The position numbers and the translations under genes were made by a program. This document shows, one piece after another, positions 46,111-57,345 of a stretch of 64,000 bases of DNA. Positions within the stretch are counted from its first letter, which is position 1. Each line of letters opens with the position of its first letter. Location of the stretch: contig JAOTON010002101.1 of the NCBI GenBank assembly GCA_034440635.1, positions 744,001 to 808,000 of the forward strand, given 5' to 3'. Below the pieces are notes generated by a model. That model had not been told where the DNA came from, did no database searches, and saw only the letters and a list, made by a program, of their open reading frames with translations. This stretch comes from Lepas anatifera. Lineage: Eukaryota; Arthropoda; Thecostraca; Lepadidae.

Positions 46111-46340
46111 ATGGGGTGGCCACCAGGGGGGGGCGAATGGGGCAGCCACCCCTTAAACCCAAGAGCCTCTGAGGACAAAATGCCGCCCCCAAACTCTCCC
46201 CTCCCCGGGATGCGACGATTGGTCGCCCTTTGGGTGAAAAGTGCGCCCTTCGGGTGGCTAAGTGTCACCCTGTCCCCTGAGGCTTTGCCCTTCCCCCTTC
46301 CCTTACCCAAATTCTAGATACGTCACTGGCGGCCATAGGG

Positions 46341-47110
46341 GCAAAATATTCTCCAAGTCTTGGTATTTAGCCATCAGGGGAGCCAGACAGGGGATCATCA
46401 CTCATTAGTGATTTAGCCCGACAGGAGCTAATAGCAAACAATCACTTCACTTGCCATTCAACACTGCGCATCGGAGCACGATTTGGATTGACACGAAAAG
46501 CCCAAACGTAAAATCCAAATCAGAGGCTAACGAAACTTTTCCAGAGTAGACACAAGCCGATTGAATCATAAGCATGCCAATTTTACTGTTCAAGGCAAAC
46601 TTTGTGCAAATCATTCGCCTCGGCGAATGCGACAAGAGAGCCAGGAGCATGCCTTAGCTTCCTTCGCGCTACGCTGACAAGCCCGGGAAATTAAGAGGCT
46701 ACCATTCGCCGGCGGACGCACATTATTTGACCCAGATTTGACGACAAAATATGATACACTTTTTGACAGACAAATTTAAGAGACTTAAATTTGTCTGTAT
46801 TTAAAATTTCACTAGAACAAACAAAATGGAAAACTTTATGCACATTTCTGACAAAAATGCCTAGAAATATATCAATGAAGAAAAGTAGTGCCGGCGGAGA
46901 GATGCCAAAATAACAAACATGTCAATTTATTAAACCAGTACTTATCGGAAGGGCCCGGCTGCGTACGGTGGGGGCGGGGGGTGGTGAACTACGGGGGGTC
47001 GTAAGCAAGGCAAGGAGCCCGGCTAGAGCCAGAGGAGGCCTGGGTAGCCCAGGGGGAGCCTGAAATTATAGCACGGGTTCCCGAATACAGCGAAGTGGGA
47101 GGAGTGGAAT
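46341..47110. other. Intergenic DNA, nothing recognised
   Basis: AT-rich sequence between minisatellite blocks. Around 46765-46800 is an inverted pair (GACAAATTTAAG / CTTAAATTTGTC). Confidence 0.4.
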
Positions 47111-47280
47111 CAGGGGCGGATTCAGGCCGATGGTGGAGGGAGGGGGGCAACGGGGCCCCAAATCGTGAAAAACATAAGGTTTTTGTTTGAAGAAAATCCT
47201 TAAAAATCGGTAAAATCGGCGGATTTGGGGAGGGCATCAAATCCCCCGATTTTATCTTTACCCCCGTGGATCCGCTAGTG
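47111..47280. mobile_element. hAT-like MITE
   Basis: Ends CAGGGGCGGATTCAGG...GTGGATCCGCTAGTG form a short inverted repeat; the interior is A-rich (AAAAATCGGTAAAATCGGC). No clear target duplication. Confidence 0.5.
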
Positions 47281-47289
47281 CTGTGGTTC

Positions 47290-47560
47290 CTTGCAGACCA
47301 CACGGACACGGGCAAACCATAGGAGCCCGGGCAAATTGCAAGGGGCCGGGCAGACCGCAGGGGGCTGGGTAGACCACAGGGGGTCCGAGCAGACCACAGA
47401 AGGCCCGGGCAGACTAAAAGGAGCCCAGACCGCCCACAAGGGGCGCAGGCAGACCACAGGGGCCCGGGCGGACCACACAGGACCCAGGCACACTACAAAA
47501 AGCCCAGACCACCTACAAAGGCCCCGGGCAGACTAAAAGTGGCCAAGGCAGAATACAAGG
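47290..47560 (+). repeat. GGGCCC minisatellite B, fourth block
   Basis: About twelve units of GGGGCCCGGGCAGACCACA type, between the MITE and the left flank of array C. Confidence 0.75.
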
Positions 47561-47599
47561 AGCCCGATTGCAGTCACAGACGAACCAAAAACGTCCCAA

Positions 47600-47830
47600 G
47601 ACTGCCAGAAATAGGGCCCCGGATGCAGTCAAAATGGGTCTGAGAATATCGTTAGGGGCCCGTTTGCAGACGCAGCGATTATGGGTGGCCCTAAAGGGGA
47701 CCGCACCCAAGCAAGCATGCCAGGCAAGCATACCAGGGAGGCCGGCCGCAGCCACAGCAAGCCCAGATAGACCACGGGGCCCCGCACTCATGGCAAGGGC
47801 CCGTCCGTGGCATTAGAGGACCCGCGCCTC
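47600..47830 (+). repeat. Left direct-repeat flank of array C
   Basis: This segment starts GACTGCCAGAAATAGGGCC, contains ATATCGTTAGGGGCC, and is repeated in the same orientation at 49629 (GACTGCCGGAATTAGGGACC...ATATCGTTAGGGGCC), an offset of 2,029 bp. Confidence 0.8.
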
Positions 47831-49628
47831 CTGGACAACAGGGAGCCCGGTTGCAGTCACAGGTCCCGGTTGCAGTCACAGGGGGCCCGGGTGGATCACA
47901 GGCGCCCGGTTGCGGTGACAGGGGCTCGAGCGGATCACAGAGGGCCCAGTTGCAGTCACAGGGGCCCGGGTGGATCATAGGGGCCCCGTTGTAATTACAG
48001 GGGGCCCGGGTGGATCACATGGGGCCCGGTTGCAGTCACAGGGGGCCCGAGTGGATTACAGGGGGCCCGGTTTCAGTCACAGGGGGCCCGGGTGGATCAT
48101 AGATGGCACGCTTGCAGTAACAGGGGGCCCGGTTTGCAGTCACAGGGGCCCGGGTGGATAACAGGGGGCCGGGTGGATTCCAGGGGCCCGATTGCAGTCA
48201 CAGGTGGCCCGGTTGGACCACAGGGAATCCGTTTGCAGTCACAGGGGGCCCGGGTGGATCTCGGGGGCCCGGTTGCAGTCAAAGAGGGCCCGTGTGGATC
48301 ACAAGGGGCCTAGGATGGATCACATGGGGCCCGGGTGGATCACAGGGGGCCCCAGGTGGATTACAGGGGGCCCGATTGCAGTCACAGGGGGCCCGGGTGG
48401 ATCAAAGGGGGCCCGGTTGCAGTCACAGGGGGCCCGGTTGCAGTCACAGGGGACCCGGGTGGATCACAGATGGCCCGGGTGGATCTTAACTGGCCTGGTT
48501 GTAATCACAGGGGGTCTGGTTGCAGTCACAGGGGGCCCGGATGGATCACAGGGGCCCGGTCGCAGTCACAGGGGGCCTGAGTGAATCATAGGGGCCCGGT
48601 TGCAGTCACAGGGGCCCCGGGTGGATCACAGATGGCCCAGTTGCAGTCACATGGGGCCCGGTTGCGGGTGGATGACAGGGGGCCCGGTTTCAGTCACAGG
48701 TGGCCCGGTTGAACCACGGGGAATCTGTTTGCAGTCACAGGGGGCCCGGGTGGATCTCAGTGGGTCCGGTTGCAGTCAACGAGTGCCCGTGTGGATCACA
48801 GGGGCCCAGGATGGATCACATGGGGCCCCGGGTGGATCACAGGGGGCCCCAGGTGGATTACAGGGGGCCCGATTGCAGTCACAGGGGGCCCGGGTGGATC
48901 AAAGGGGGCCCGGTTGCAGTCACAGAGTGCCTGGTTGCAGTCACAGGGGCCCCGGGTGGATCACAGATGGCCCAGTTGCAGTCACCGGGGGCCCGGTTGC
49001 AGTCACAGGGGGCCCGGTGGCCGTCACAGGGGGCCCGGTTGGATCATAGGGGCCCGGTTGTAATTACAGGGGGCCCGGGTGGATCACATGGGGCCCGGTT
49101 GCAGTCACAGGGGGCCTGGGTGGATCATAGGGGCCGGTTGCAGTCACAGGGGCCCCGGGTGGATCACAGCTAGCCCATTTGCAGTCACAGGGGGCCCGGT
49201 TTCAGTCACAGGAGGCCCGGGTGGATCATAAATGGCCCGGTTGCAGTCACAGGGGGCCCGGGTGAATCATAGAGTGCCCGATTGTAATTAAAGGGGGCCC
49301 GGGTTGATCACAGATGGCCCGATCCCAGTCACAGGGGGTCCGGGTGGATGCTAGGGGTCCAGTTGTAATCACAGGGGGCCCGGGTGTATCACAGGGGGTC
49401 CGGTTGCAGTCACAGGTGGGCCGGGTGGATCACAGATGGCCCGGTTGCAGTCACAGGGAGCCCGGGTGGATGACAGGGGCCCGGTTGCAGTCACAGGGGT
49501 GCGGGTGGATCAAAGAGGGGCCCGGTTGCAGTCACAGGGGGCCCGGGTGGATTACAGGGGGCCCGGTTGCAGTCCACAGGGGGCCCGGGTGGATCACAGA
49601 GGGCCCGGTTGGATGACAGGAGACCCGA
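47831..49628 (+). repeat. GGGCCC minisatellite C, 1.8-kb array with alternating units
   Basis: Alternation of two related units of about 20-21 bp, GGGGGCCCGGTTGCAGTCACA and GGGGGCCCGGGTGGATCACA, roughly 85 units. A higher-order copy is visible: the segment starting at the GGGAAT at 48223 recurs about 496 bp later at 48719, with the same ordered set of unit variants. Because the unit length is close to a multiple of 3, long Gly-Pro-rich open frames occur in all + frames; they are not genes. Confidence 0.92.
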
Positions 49629-49840
49629 GACTGCCGGAATTAGGGACCCGGCTGCAGTCAAAGTGGGCCTGAAAAATATCGTTAGGGGCCGGTTGCTGAC
49701 ACCGAGGTTAAGGGTGGCCCACAGGGCACCCGCAAGCATGGGAGGGAGCCTGGCCTCAGCTAAGGCTAGCCCAAGTAGACCACTGGGGCCCGGAATCGTG
49801 GCAGGGGCCCGGCTCTGTCCGCAGGGGCCCGCAACTTGGG
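49629..49840 (+). repeat. Right direct-repeat flank of array C
   Basis: Diverged copy of 47600-47830 in the same orientation, including the GCAAGCATGG, GCCCAAGTAGACCAC and GGCAGGGGCCC stretches. It suggests that a 2.0-kb unit (flank plus array) was once duplicated or that the array expanded between two copies. Confidence 0.8.
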
Positions 49841-50423
49841 ATTGGGGGGCTCGTCGGGTCATTGGAGGGGCTTCTCCGAGCATTGGGGGGCTCGAGCCCC
49901 CCAAATATATGGAAACTTGCGCCCCTGCACCTGTGTCTGTCCTCCGAGCGGACCATGCCAGCGCACAGTGTTCTAAGGGGAGGCCAAAATGGGGACATTA
50001 TTCGAATTTCTGACTATTTTTAAAACTTATTTTAATGTTTGCAACTAGTAGCAAAATGATCAGGGCGTCAGAAAATGTCATACAAAAAAATGTGAGGCCT
50101 TTGAAGTCGACGCGACAAGGCATCAGGCTGCTGCCTTTGAATTTCTCGCCACACAACACGACAAAGGCCAAAAGCAATGCTCACTTTCGGTGCTTTTTGT
50201 AGGATGTGGAAACGTACAAGATGATACAAACCAGGGTTCATTAGAAAGCTTAAGGCATGAAGAATGCGATTTTGCAGACAAGTTTTTCCAGTGATTGATG
50301 CAATTTAATTCTAAGAGCAAAATATGTACCATGTACATTTCACGTACATTTTGAGATTGTGTCAATTGTCGATAAGCGTACAAAAAATTGCATCGCCGGC
50401 CCCACCCTGAGACCACTTTAAAA

Positions 50424-50631
50424 CTATATCAATATGCTTCGTCTACCTGCCCTGAAAGTTTCAGCTGCGTCACGCTGCGGCAGTGGTGGTGGCGACATAT
50501 TATACAAGGGCATGTCGCGCGCGCTTTCGATCGGGGGTGGCGGCCGTCGACGAGATATGCCTGGAGGCTTGGAGGAAGGTGGGCCGGGGCACGGCGGAAG
50601 TGCAGTGCATTGGTTACAATGCTTTAGATGA
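50424..50631 (-). CDS. Candidate proline-rich exon, unknown gene
   Basis: The - strand frame reads ALPPCPGPPSSKPPG, then RRRPPPPIESARDMPLYN, MSPPPLPQRDAAETFRAG, in a GC-rich patch of an AT-rich region. A possible donor (GGGCAG/gtagac) lies near 50455, and its phase would fit the inner acceptor of the candidate exon at 43622. The + strand is also open (glycine-rich), so the strand itself is uncertain. No family recognised. Confidence 0.25.
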
Positions 50632-50741
50632 GCACTTGTTGTTGACATTGCTTGTCGACTGGACTTTTTAAACCTACTGTCGTTGACGTCTTCTCTCAAT
50701 AATTGTGAAAAAGTGCAATAGTTCCAGTATGGGAAAACCAT

Positions 50742-53700
50742 GCTTTCAATGGGTGTTTCAGTACACTAGCATACCTAGTAACGATTCGTAGAACCGCATC
50801 TAGTATTTGCACAGGCCATTTTCAGACCTCACGATGGGGTGAGAACCGAGATACACAAATTAATCCTTCCTCGTTTGCAAAGTTCACTTTCGAATAGCAT
50901 CAGGGAACATGTAGAGTCTCACAGCACGCACACGCACTTGTTGCATGTTCTTTGTATCGTTACTTGAGGTTCGAACTGGATGCTGTAAACATGGAGGTGC
51001 GAATTAGTATAGAAATAGGACGGATAAACCTGCTTATAGCTGATACGGCATTTGAACTTGGGAATTTTATTGAAAAAGAAAACGAGAAGCTCGCTGATCT
51101 TCACCAAGTAAGTACACACAGAGTGGCATAAAACGTGATGCAGGGTCATTGGAAAAATAGCTCTGTACGATCGACGCAACGCCAATTCCGTAAAAATTCA
51201 GTCCGGTCAAGGACCAAGCCAAGGTTTCGTATTTATTCTCTAGGAATATGATACCCTCGTGTTGGTGTATAAAAAAACATTTCACCGTTGAATGTGATCA
51301 ATTTCGTCTTCAAGGTTACATGCAGTAGCGCACCCAAGGGAAGGGGGGTGGCTATATACAATATAGCCGGAACTATAGCAGCCTTTGGGCGGGAAATGAG
51401 GGTTTTACCTGGAAAAAACATTGACGTTGACCTGTGACCTTGAACCTGAGTAGCCTTAACTATAAAGCCATAGCATAACATACGTCATACTGAGTAATGC
51501 CTGACCGGAATACTGCAGTCAATGACCTTGACATGAGACCTTTGACCTTAAGCTTGGCTTTCATGTGGGTTAATATTGACATATAACCGGATTATATGAC
51601 GTTATGACGTCACCACTCGGTCCACAGTGCAGGCGAACTGGTGCGACCACCCGAGTGCAACGGTTTCAAAATATAGGTCTAACTGTGAAGGCCTATAAGT
51701 AACAAAATTATTGACCGATTTTCAAACTTTCTTCATTGATCGACACGCTCATAAATGCTCCCAAATGTGGGCGAGTAGTGTTTCCGACGGCGAACAGTTC
51801 TCCGGCTACTCTGGAAAAATAGGTGGGGCACTTAAGGGCCCCTCCACTGCGTGTGTTAAGCGAGGGTTAAATAACGTGTTCAATATCAAGCATATCGCGT
51901 GTATACACTTACTGTGACTGTAAATTAACTAGAACATCTATGCAAAGCCCCCTTATTATCATATATAAATATAGTTATTTCTGTTGCTGCCCTAGGGCCA
52001 AATACCTGACAGGCATGCCCGCTGTGGTCAGGTCTTGACATTCATATGTTGTCCACATAATCTGTGGGAAAAGAGCTTTCGATTGGTACCAAAATTATTG
52101 ATCTGGGTTTCATACTTCCTGAGTTGTTGAATTATGTTCCTACTTTCGGCTCCGTTAGAACACTGTGCAGCGGTCTCTCACCGGTGTGTCTCTGATGACG
52201 GTGGTGCGCAGCGGGAGGCGGCTGCGCACTGAATCTGCCTGTGTGTATAGTGGTGTGGCCACTGCGATGGGTGAGGTCGGGAAGGGGGAGGGGTTTGTGG
52301 TGTGTCACCCGAGTGAATGGGCCGCGGGGTCCGTGGTTACTAGTGTGAAGTGTTCGCCTCTTCATTACTGTTACGCATAGGTGTTGTCTTTCTTGGGTGA
52401 GCCCGGGCGCTCGCGGTTGACTAGTCGGCGCATTTGGTTAACTCATCGACGCACTTTTTCGTGCAGGCCTTATTGCAGCTCAGTGTTGTTGCAGCCAAGG
52501 CCTTATAACTTAACAGTTGCAGTATGACTAAAGTTTAAGGAGCATTAGCGTTTATTTTTTGTGTAGATTGGGTCTAATCCGTGGCCTCTGAGACGCGATA
52601 CTTCGGATTTTGAAATGGTTTGAAGTGATTTATGGTTCAAAAAATGACTCAACTGGGAAATACATTGACCCTACCTTGTCTCTTTGCTGGGTCTTTGTGT
52701 GTCTATCTTTGGTTATTTTGGAGCTATAGTGTAAATAGCAATGGCTGTGCCCAAATGTATCTGAATGTCTGTGCTGAAATATATACAAAGAAAAATGCAT
52801 ATTTCCTTTCATATATGGTCAATAGCATTGACATTGGCAAATTGCAAATAATCAGGAAATATTTGCGAAACCTCGCAGCAAATACAAATAGGAACCGTCC
52901 AATCATTGTATTATAAAATGAAATGCCATTAACAGAGATGCCAATGTCTAGCTAACATACACGAAGTGACTAACACACACACAATGAAGAATAGACGAAA
53001 AAAGCGAACAAAAACACACTCTGGAGTGGTTCAATCAAAATTATTGAAATATTAGCACCAATTTTAGCTTAGACATATTGTTTTTAATGAGACACAACAT
53101 GAAAGCTGGTAGCTAAAACGTCCATACACCCATGTCACGGTTGCAATACACATTAATGTGTTTGACTGCATGCTACTTGTAGATTCTGCAATCTTAGGGC
53201 GGACTGAATTGACATTGAGGTGTCTTTGGTCCCATTTAAATTGTGATCAAGCGTCAACAACTTGTATAACATGATATTCACTGAGAGCTGTGAGCATGGC
53301 GGACGAATCACTATAAAATAGGCCTGGTAAACCTCCAGGCAGGTGTTTCAATAGAATACACATGCCAGTGAATTGTCACTGCGCCCCATTTTCATCAAGC
53401 GGTCATCAGTACGATGTTAAATATTGGTCCACAACTTCAAGAACACATATCCAAATTTCCTATCATGTCCTACCTCCCCAAAAATGCACAATGTATACCT
53501 GCCACAAGAAAGCGAAACAACGCACATGTAGTCTTCCAAGCTGCCAACCACACGCTGAATACGAAAGCTCAGGGCAACGAAAAACAGTCGAGGTGACCTC
53601 ATAACACTTCGCATAAATGTTCGGAAGTTTCAAGGACTCACTATTGTGAAACCAGAAGCAGACACAGCGCCTATGACGAAATGGGACACTAATGCTACTG

Positions 53701-53871
53701 CAAGCTTTCAGCTGCCACCGGGAAGCCCACTTCATCCACCGCAGGATAACTATCAGGAACTATATCACCAATACATGCCACGAAAATTATGCATTCTGGG
53801 TACAGAGGACATAAGGTCGTTTGCTCCTGTCTCGTGTTGGACCAAAGCTATACAGGTCAGACGGAGGTTCT
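50742..53871. other. Intergenic DNA downstream of the SLC7 gene
   Basis: At 51420-51870 TGACCT/AGGTCA words and an end CACTGCGTGTGTTAAG suggest a decayed TTAA element. A GC-rich patch at 52140-52380 is open on both strands without similarity. The 3' UTR of the SLC7 gene should extend leftwards from 53871 on the - strand; ATTAAA-type signals exist but none can be singled out. Confidence 0.4.
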
Positions 53872-53969
53872 TCAGGCGGGCTGCGCGTCCATGGAGAGCA
53901 GCGGTTGGGACCTGGCATCGTGTTGCGGCGCCACCATCAGCAGCTTCTGCACAGCCCTCGTTATCTCTC
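53872..53969 (-). CDS. SLC7-family amino-acid transporter, last coding exon
   Basis: Acceptor tattttttcag, entering in phase 1. The first two bases complete Arg, then EITRAVQKLLMVAPQHDARS and a short tail ending SMDAQPA before TGA (53874-53872). The IT-x-x-(L/V)Q-x-L-x-x-V-x-P pattern in the cytosolic tail is typical of the C-terminus of heteromeric transporter light chains such as b0,+AT and xCT. Opposite-strand open frames over this interval are shadows. Confidence 0.87.
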
Positions 53970-54363
53970 CTGAAAAAATATTGTGGTATCAGCATACCTA
54001 TAACTGGTAAGTTCGAGAGCTGTATTCCATCTTTTGTGGACGATAATTTTCCTCTGCAGTGCTTCCCGCTACACGTCTATTATTGCAACCGTTGTATCTC
54101 CCGATATTAATTAGGCTCTCTAGTACAACACATACACGCAAATTTAACCTGGCAGCGCTCATCGTGGTGGTGGTAGGTGGCTGAACTGATACGACATGTG
54201 CACATAGCGAGTGAGACATTACTTGATCAAGAAGTGGCCAATTAACATGACACGGAACATTACATTATCAGTGCCTTCACATTAATGAGGAAATATACAT
54301 TTTCTCATGTGATGACTTTGAAGAGTTTTACCCAAACAGGGCTCACAAGGATGTTCTACTCAC

Positions 54364-54456
54364 GGTCAAGTTTTATAATCAATCGGGGCTTATTTTTCCA
54401 CTGCACTCCCAGAAGGTAGACAGGTACGCCGGAGATGGCGATCAAAGCTCCGATGC
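54364..54456 (-). CDS. SLC7-family amino-acid transporter, exon for the last membrane span
   Basis: A 93-nt, phase 1-1 exon (acceptor gcgcgcag, donor gtgagt). Together with one base from the previous exon it codes G-IGALIAISGVPVYLLGV (final transmembrane helix), then QWKNKPRLIIKLD. The SG-x-P-x-Y motif is conserved in LAT and y+LAT proteins. An in-frame TAG (54358-54356) lies just beyond the donor, so intron retention would give a protein lacking the C-terminal tail. Confidence 0.9.
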
Positions 54457-55693
54457 CTGCGCGCAACATACACAAACATCAAGTTGCTTGGAAACAGAGC
54501 ACGCCAGGAGACATTAACAGCTGCTTTTACTGCCATCTGATGTTTCTTATGCTGTCATCTAGTTTAGCTAGATGGCAGCACCAATGGATGGAAGTCAGCA
54601 CAGCTGGCAAGGCACCGTAGACGGTGGAACTAAAGGGCACCGGGGCATCGTGCCCTCTAAGGTGATGCAATTTTACACTAACCCCATAGCTTTGACTGGA
54701 ACGAAATTGGTTGAAAACAGGGCTAGTGATCTCTCTCCTCGATCCAGGGGGGAAGGGGGGGGCTGGCTGGGTTAACACTGGCACAGCAATACAAGCCCCA
54801 TACAAAGCCTGTGGAGAATCCGAAATCCAGGGGGTCCTGACCCCAACCTCCCGGGGTTTTCACCCATGGTTGAAAAGCCCTTTGTACCTCCCCTCCCTCC
54901 AACAGCTAACATTACAATAACCTCGTCAACCATCACCCCGTTGATAGATATTTCGGGGGGGGCAGATCACTTGTGGTCCACCGGAACTCGCATCCGGGAC
55001 TTTTGCCTCGGCAGCAGTGTGTTCAGAACGGCTGGACTACCTCTTCGCACATGCTTCAACAGACGCAATGCAGGAATTGAAAAATGGCAAAACCCAGAGG
55101 TCAGAAAAATAATTTACTTTCCCCAACGTAGATCAGCTTTTACTTCGAGATCAGGAAGTTTCCCCGAACTAAAAGGGCTTTTCCAGTCTTACAAAAGGTA
55201 AAATCATTATCCCTAACTCACAGAATGAGTAGGTTAGATGACTAAATGTGGATAATATATTATATTGAATGAAATGCTTGCACTTATATGGGTACTAGCT
55301 TCAGTTTTAGAAATGTTCAACGTTCTGGTTCCGAGATTTTCCCAACTAAGTTGGCAGGGCCGGGGTTTTTCTGACCTCTGCCAAAACCACTCATTTTCAG
55401 AATGTATCATGTCATGTGCCCTGAGACACCATTTAGGAGCCACCCATAAATTACGTAACACACACATTGAAATTAATCCCCTCCTCAGACACCAGGTAAC
55501 GTTTTTTAATGACCACTCTTAACGCTTAGTAACGCTGTGACTGGCTCCCTCCGCCCCCTTTTGAGTTACGTAACAAACGGACAACTCATTACACCCCTTC
55601 AGAGTCACAACCTGATATTCTGATATTCTGTAGATATTCTGTTATCTGCGGCTTCTTTCGTGAACAGGCCAGATCCTAGCTGAGGCTGCTCAC

Positions 55694-55812
55694 CGGCATT
55701 AATAGGCTCCTGCACCAGCGGAACGATGACCAGGAAGACGCAGAAGCAGAAGAACAGAATGGGCACCATTATGTGGAACTTGATTGGCCGCGGCAGATCC
55801 GGCTTTTTATAC
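55694..55812 (-). CDS. SLC7-family amino-acid transporter, exon with RPIK motif and TM11
   Basis: A 119-nt exon entering in phase 2 and leaving in phase 1 (acceptor cgtttcag, donor gtgagc). It codes YKKPDLPRPIKFHIMVPILF, then FCFCVFLVIVPLVQEPINA. The K/RKP-(D/E)-L-x-RPIK motif and the following hydrophobic helix are a hallmark of SLC7 light chains (LAT1/2, y+LAT1/2, b0,+AT). The N-terminal part and the substrate-binding TM1/TM6 regions are outside the window. Confidence 0.93.
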
Positions 55813-56422
55813 CTGAAACGAACAATCAGCGTAAATGTGGCAGATCAAGATAGGGAGAGAATCTTCTTACCGGAAGAAAGTAATGCAGCCATAGACGCTG
55901 AAAACAGCGGGGGATAAGTAACCATCAAAGTCTACGACCGGAAAAGAATATGTCCCAAATAGCCACATCACTCGACGTCAAGCCTCCATAAAAGCCGTTG
56001 TGTGGCAGCATCTATGTCGATTTATATGAACTTTATCAGATTAAGAGGGAGATTGACTCTTGTATCTCTACACTCGATGCCCATAAACTGTACTTAAGCT
56101 ATACCTTAACTCTTGACATGTCCATTTTATGAGGCATTTGGCGCGTTACAAACACGATTTGGGAAGGAAGGCGTTACATAGTGCAAAAAAACTGGAACGC
56201 AGCCAGCCCTATTCAATACGCCTCTCCAGGCAATCACGGTCAAAATTGGACGGTCATTGGTACAATCATCGACAATTGATGCATGGGGCTACCGAGACCC
56301 ACAATATAAACTAGGCACTTCTGGATGGTATTATTATCTGTCTACATGCACCACACTCGCCTGCTGCGATGAGAGAGAGGAGAGCAACACACAGTTCCAT
56401 CATTAATCATCATTAGTCTTAC

Positions 56423-56541
56423 CTCCACCACAGTTGCCCCGCCACTGCTGAGCCAACCATGGACCAGAGCACGAACGAGACGTAGTTGATGAGGAGGTAC
56501 ACGTTGTCACCCATCGCCACCATCACCAACGCCAGCACGTA
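56423..56541 (-). CDS. SLC7-family amino-acid transporter, exon for TM9-TM10
   Basis: A 119-nt exon entering in phase 0 and leaving in phase 2 (acceptor ctgccggcag, donor gtaaga), coding YVLALVMVAMGDNVYLLINY, VSFVLWSMVGSAVAG, QLWW and two bases of Arg. The LINY-x-SF-x-x-W and GQL-x-x-R blocks match y+LAT/LAT proteins. The acceptor is preceded by only 8 bp of unique sequence and then by the terminal repeat of a MITE (ending at 56550 on this side), which therefore supplies the upstream pyrimidine stretch. Confidence 0.93.
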
Positions 56542-56549
56542 CTGCCGGC

Positions 56550-57246
56550 AGGGAATGTGGCACCATGGTCGAATCCTGGGATTTAGTGTAATTAGGCTTA
56601 CTTTTAGCCGAAAATAATGAATCCACTCATTATTTCTCTGAAAAATGTACAATAAGCTCAATATTTTAATTGTTAAAATACTCCTCTAGGAAAAGAAATA
56701 AATATCAGCCTGTGGATGATGTTATGATCTGGCAACCACTACCATACTTGAAACGCTTCAAGGGCTTCAATTGGCTGATGATCATCAAGACGTCAGCATA
56801 TGCCGTCACACCAACAGCCATGACAACTCTGCCGTCCAACGGAAGAAAAGCGTATGTCGCATTTGGAGTATTTTACAGGAGCGCGCTTTTTCCGTTTTGC
56901 TTAACATTGGTGGAGCGCTAGGACCGAATTGAAAAGATGATATAACTAAAAATAAATAAGGGAATTTTGTCAAATAATTTGATAAGTAGATGCAGCTTGT
57001 CTTTCTGCATCAAATGGTACAAAAATCTCAAAATCGAAAAATTGTGACTTACGCTTTTCTTCCGTGGGACGGCAGAACTGTGGCCTGCTGCTAGGGGTAC
57101 AAGATAGGTACATTGCAGGTAGGTTTTAGCTTTTTTCTACGGAAATCTCGAGTTCCAAGACAACATATTGACTACCGAGTTTTCCGACTTGCTTTACAAC
57201 TTGGCTATCTCAGTTAAAATCACGTTATGAAGGTACCACCTTCCCT
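56550..57246 (-). mobile_element. TTAA-target MITE (AGGGAATGTG termini), reverse copy touching a splice acceptor
   Basis: Termini AGGGAATGTGGCACC (56550-) and GTACCACCTTCCCT (-57246). The interior is collinear with the reverse complement of 19225-19672. TTAA is present on the right (57247-57250) but the left flank reads CGGC, so that side was lost or altered. The element includes a 247-bp nested insertion; without it the length (446 bp) equals the other copy. Confidence 0.85.
56829..57075. mobile_element. Nested 247-bp MITE with 4-bp target duplication
   Basis: Terminal inverted repeats CTGCCGTCCAACGGAAGAAA / TTTCTTCCGTGGGACGGCAG, flanked by AACT (56825-56828 and 57076-57079). The uninterrupted copy at 19225-19672 reads CAACTGTGGCC (reverse complement) across the site, which proves the insertion. 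No coding capacity. Confidence 0.85.
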
Positions 57247-57345
57247 TTAAACATATTTTTGCGTTTTTTGAATACCGAATGCAAGGGCGTAAAAATTCGG
57301 GAGAAAAATAGCCAAGCCAGGCCCGGAATACTACGCCGAGATCCG

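Noticed and set aside
47831..49628. Long Gly-Pro-rich, collagen-like open frames on the + strand (several of 100-157 residues)
   Set aside because: They follow from a GC-rich tandem repeat whose unit is near a multiple of 3; all three + frames stay open and no start, splice or domain context exists.
52132..52380. Coding exon in a GC-rich patch
   Set aside because: Both strands are open, there is no clear acceptor/donor pair and no similarity was recognised.
53646..54110. 154-residue + strand open frame
   Set aside because: It is antisense to the SLC7 terminal exon (53872-53969), which has correct splice sites, phase and family similarity.
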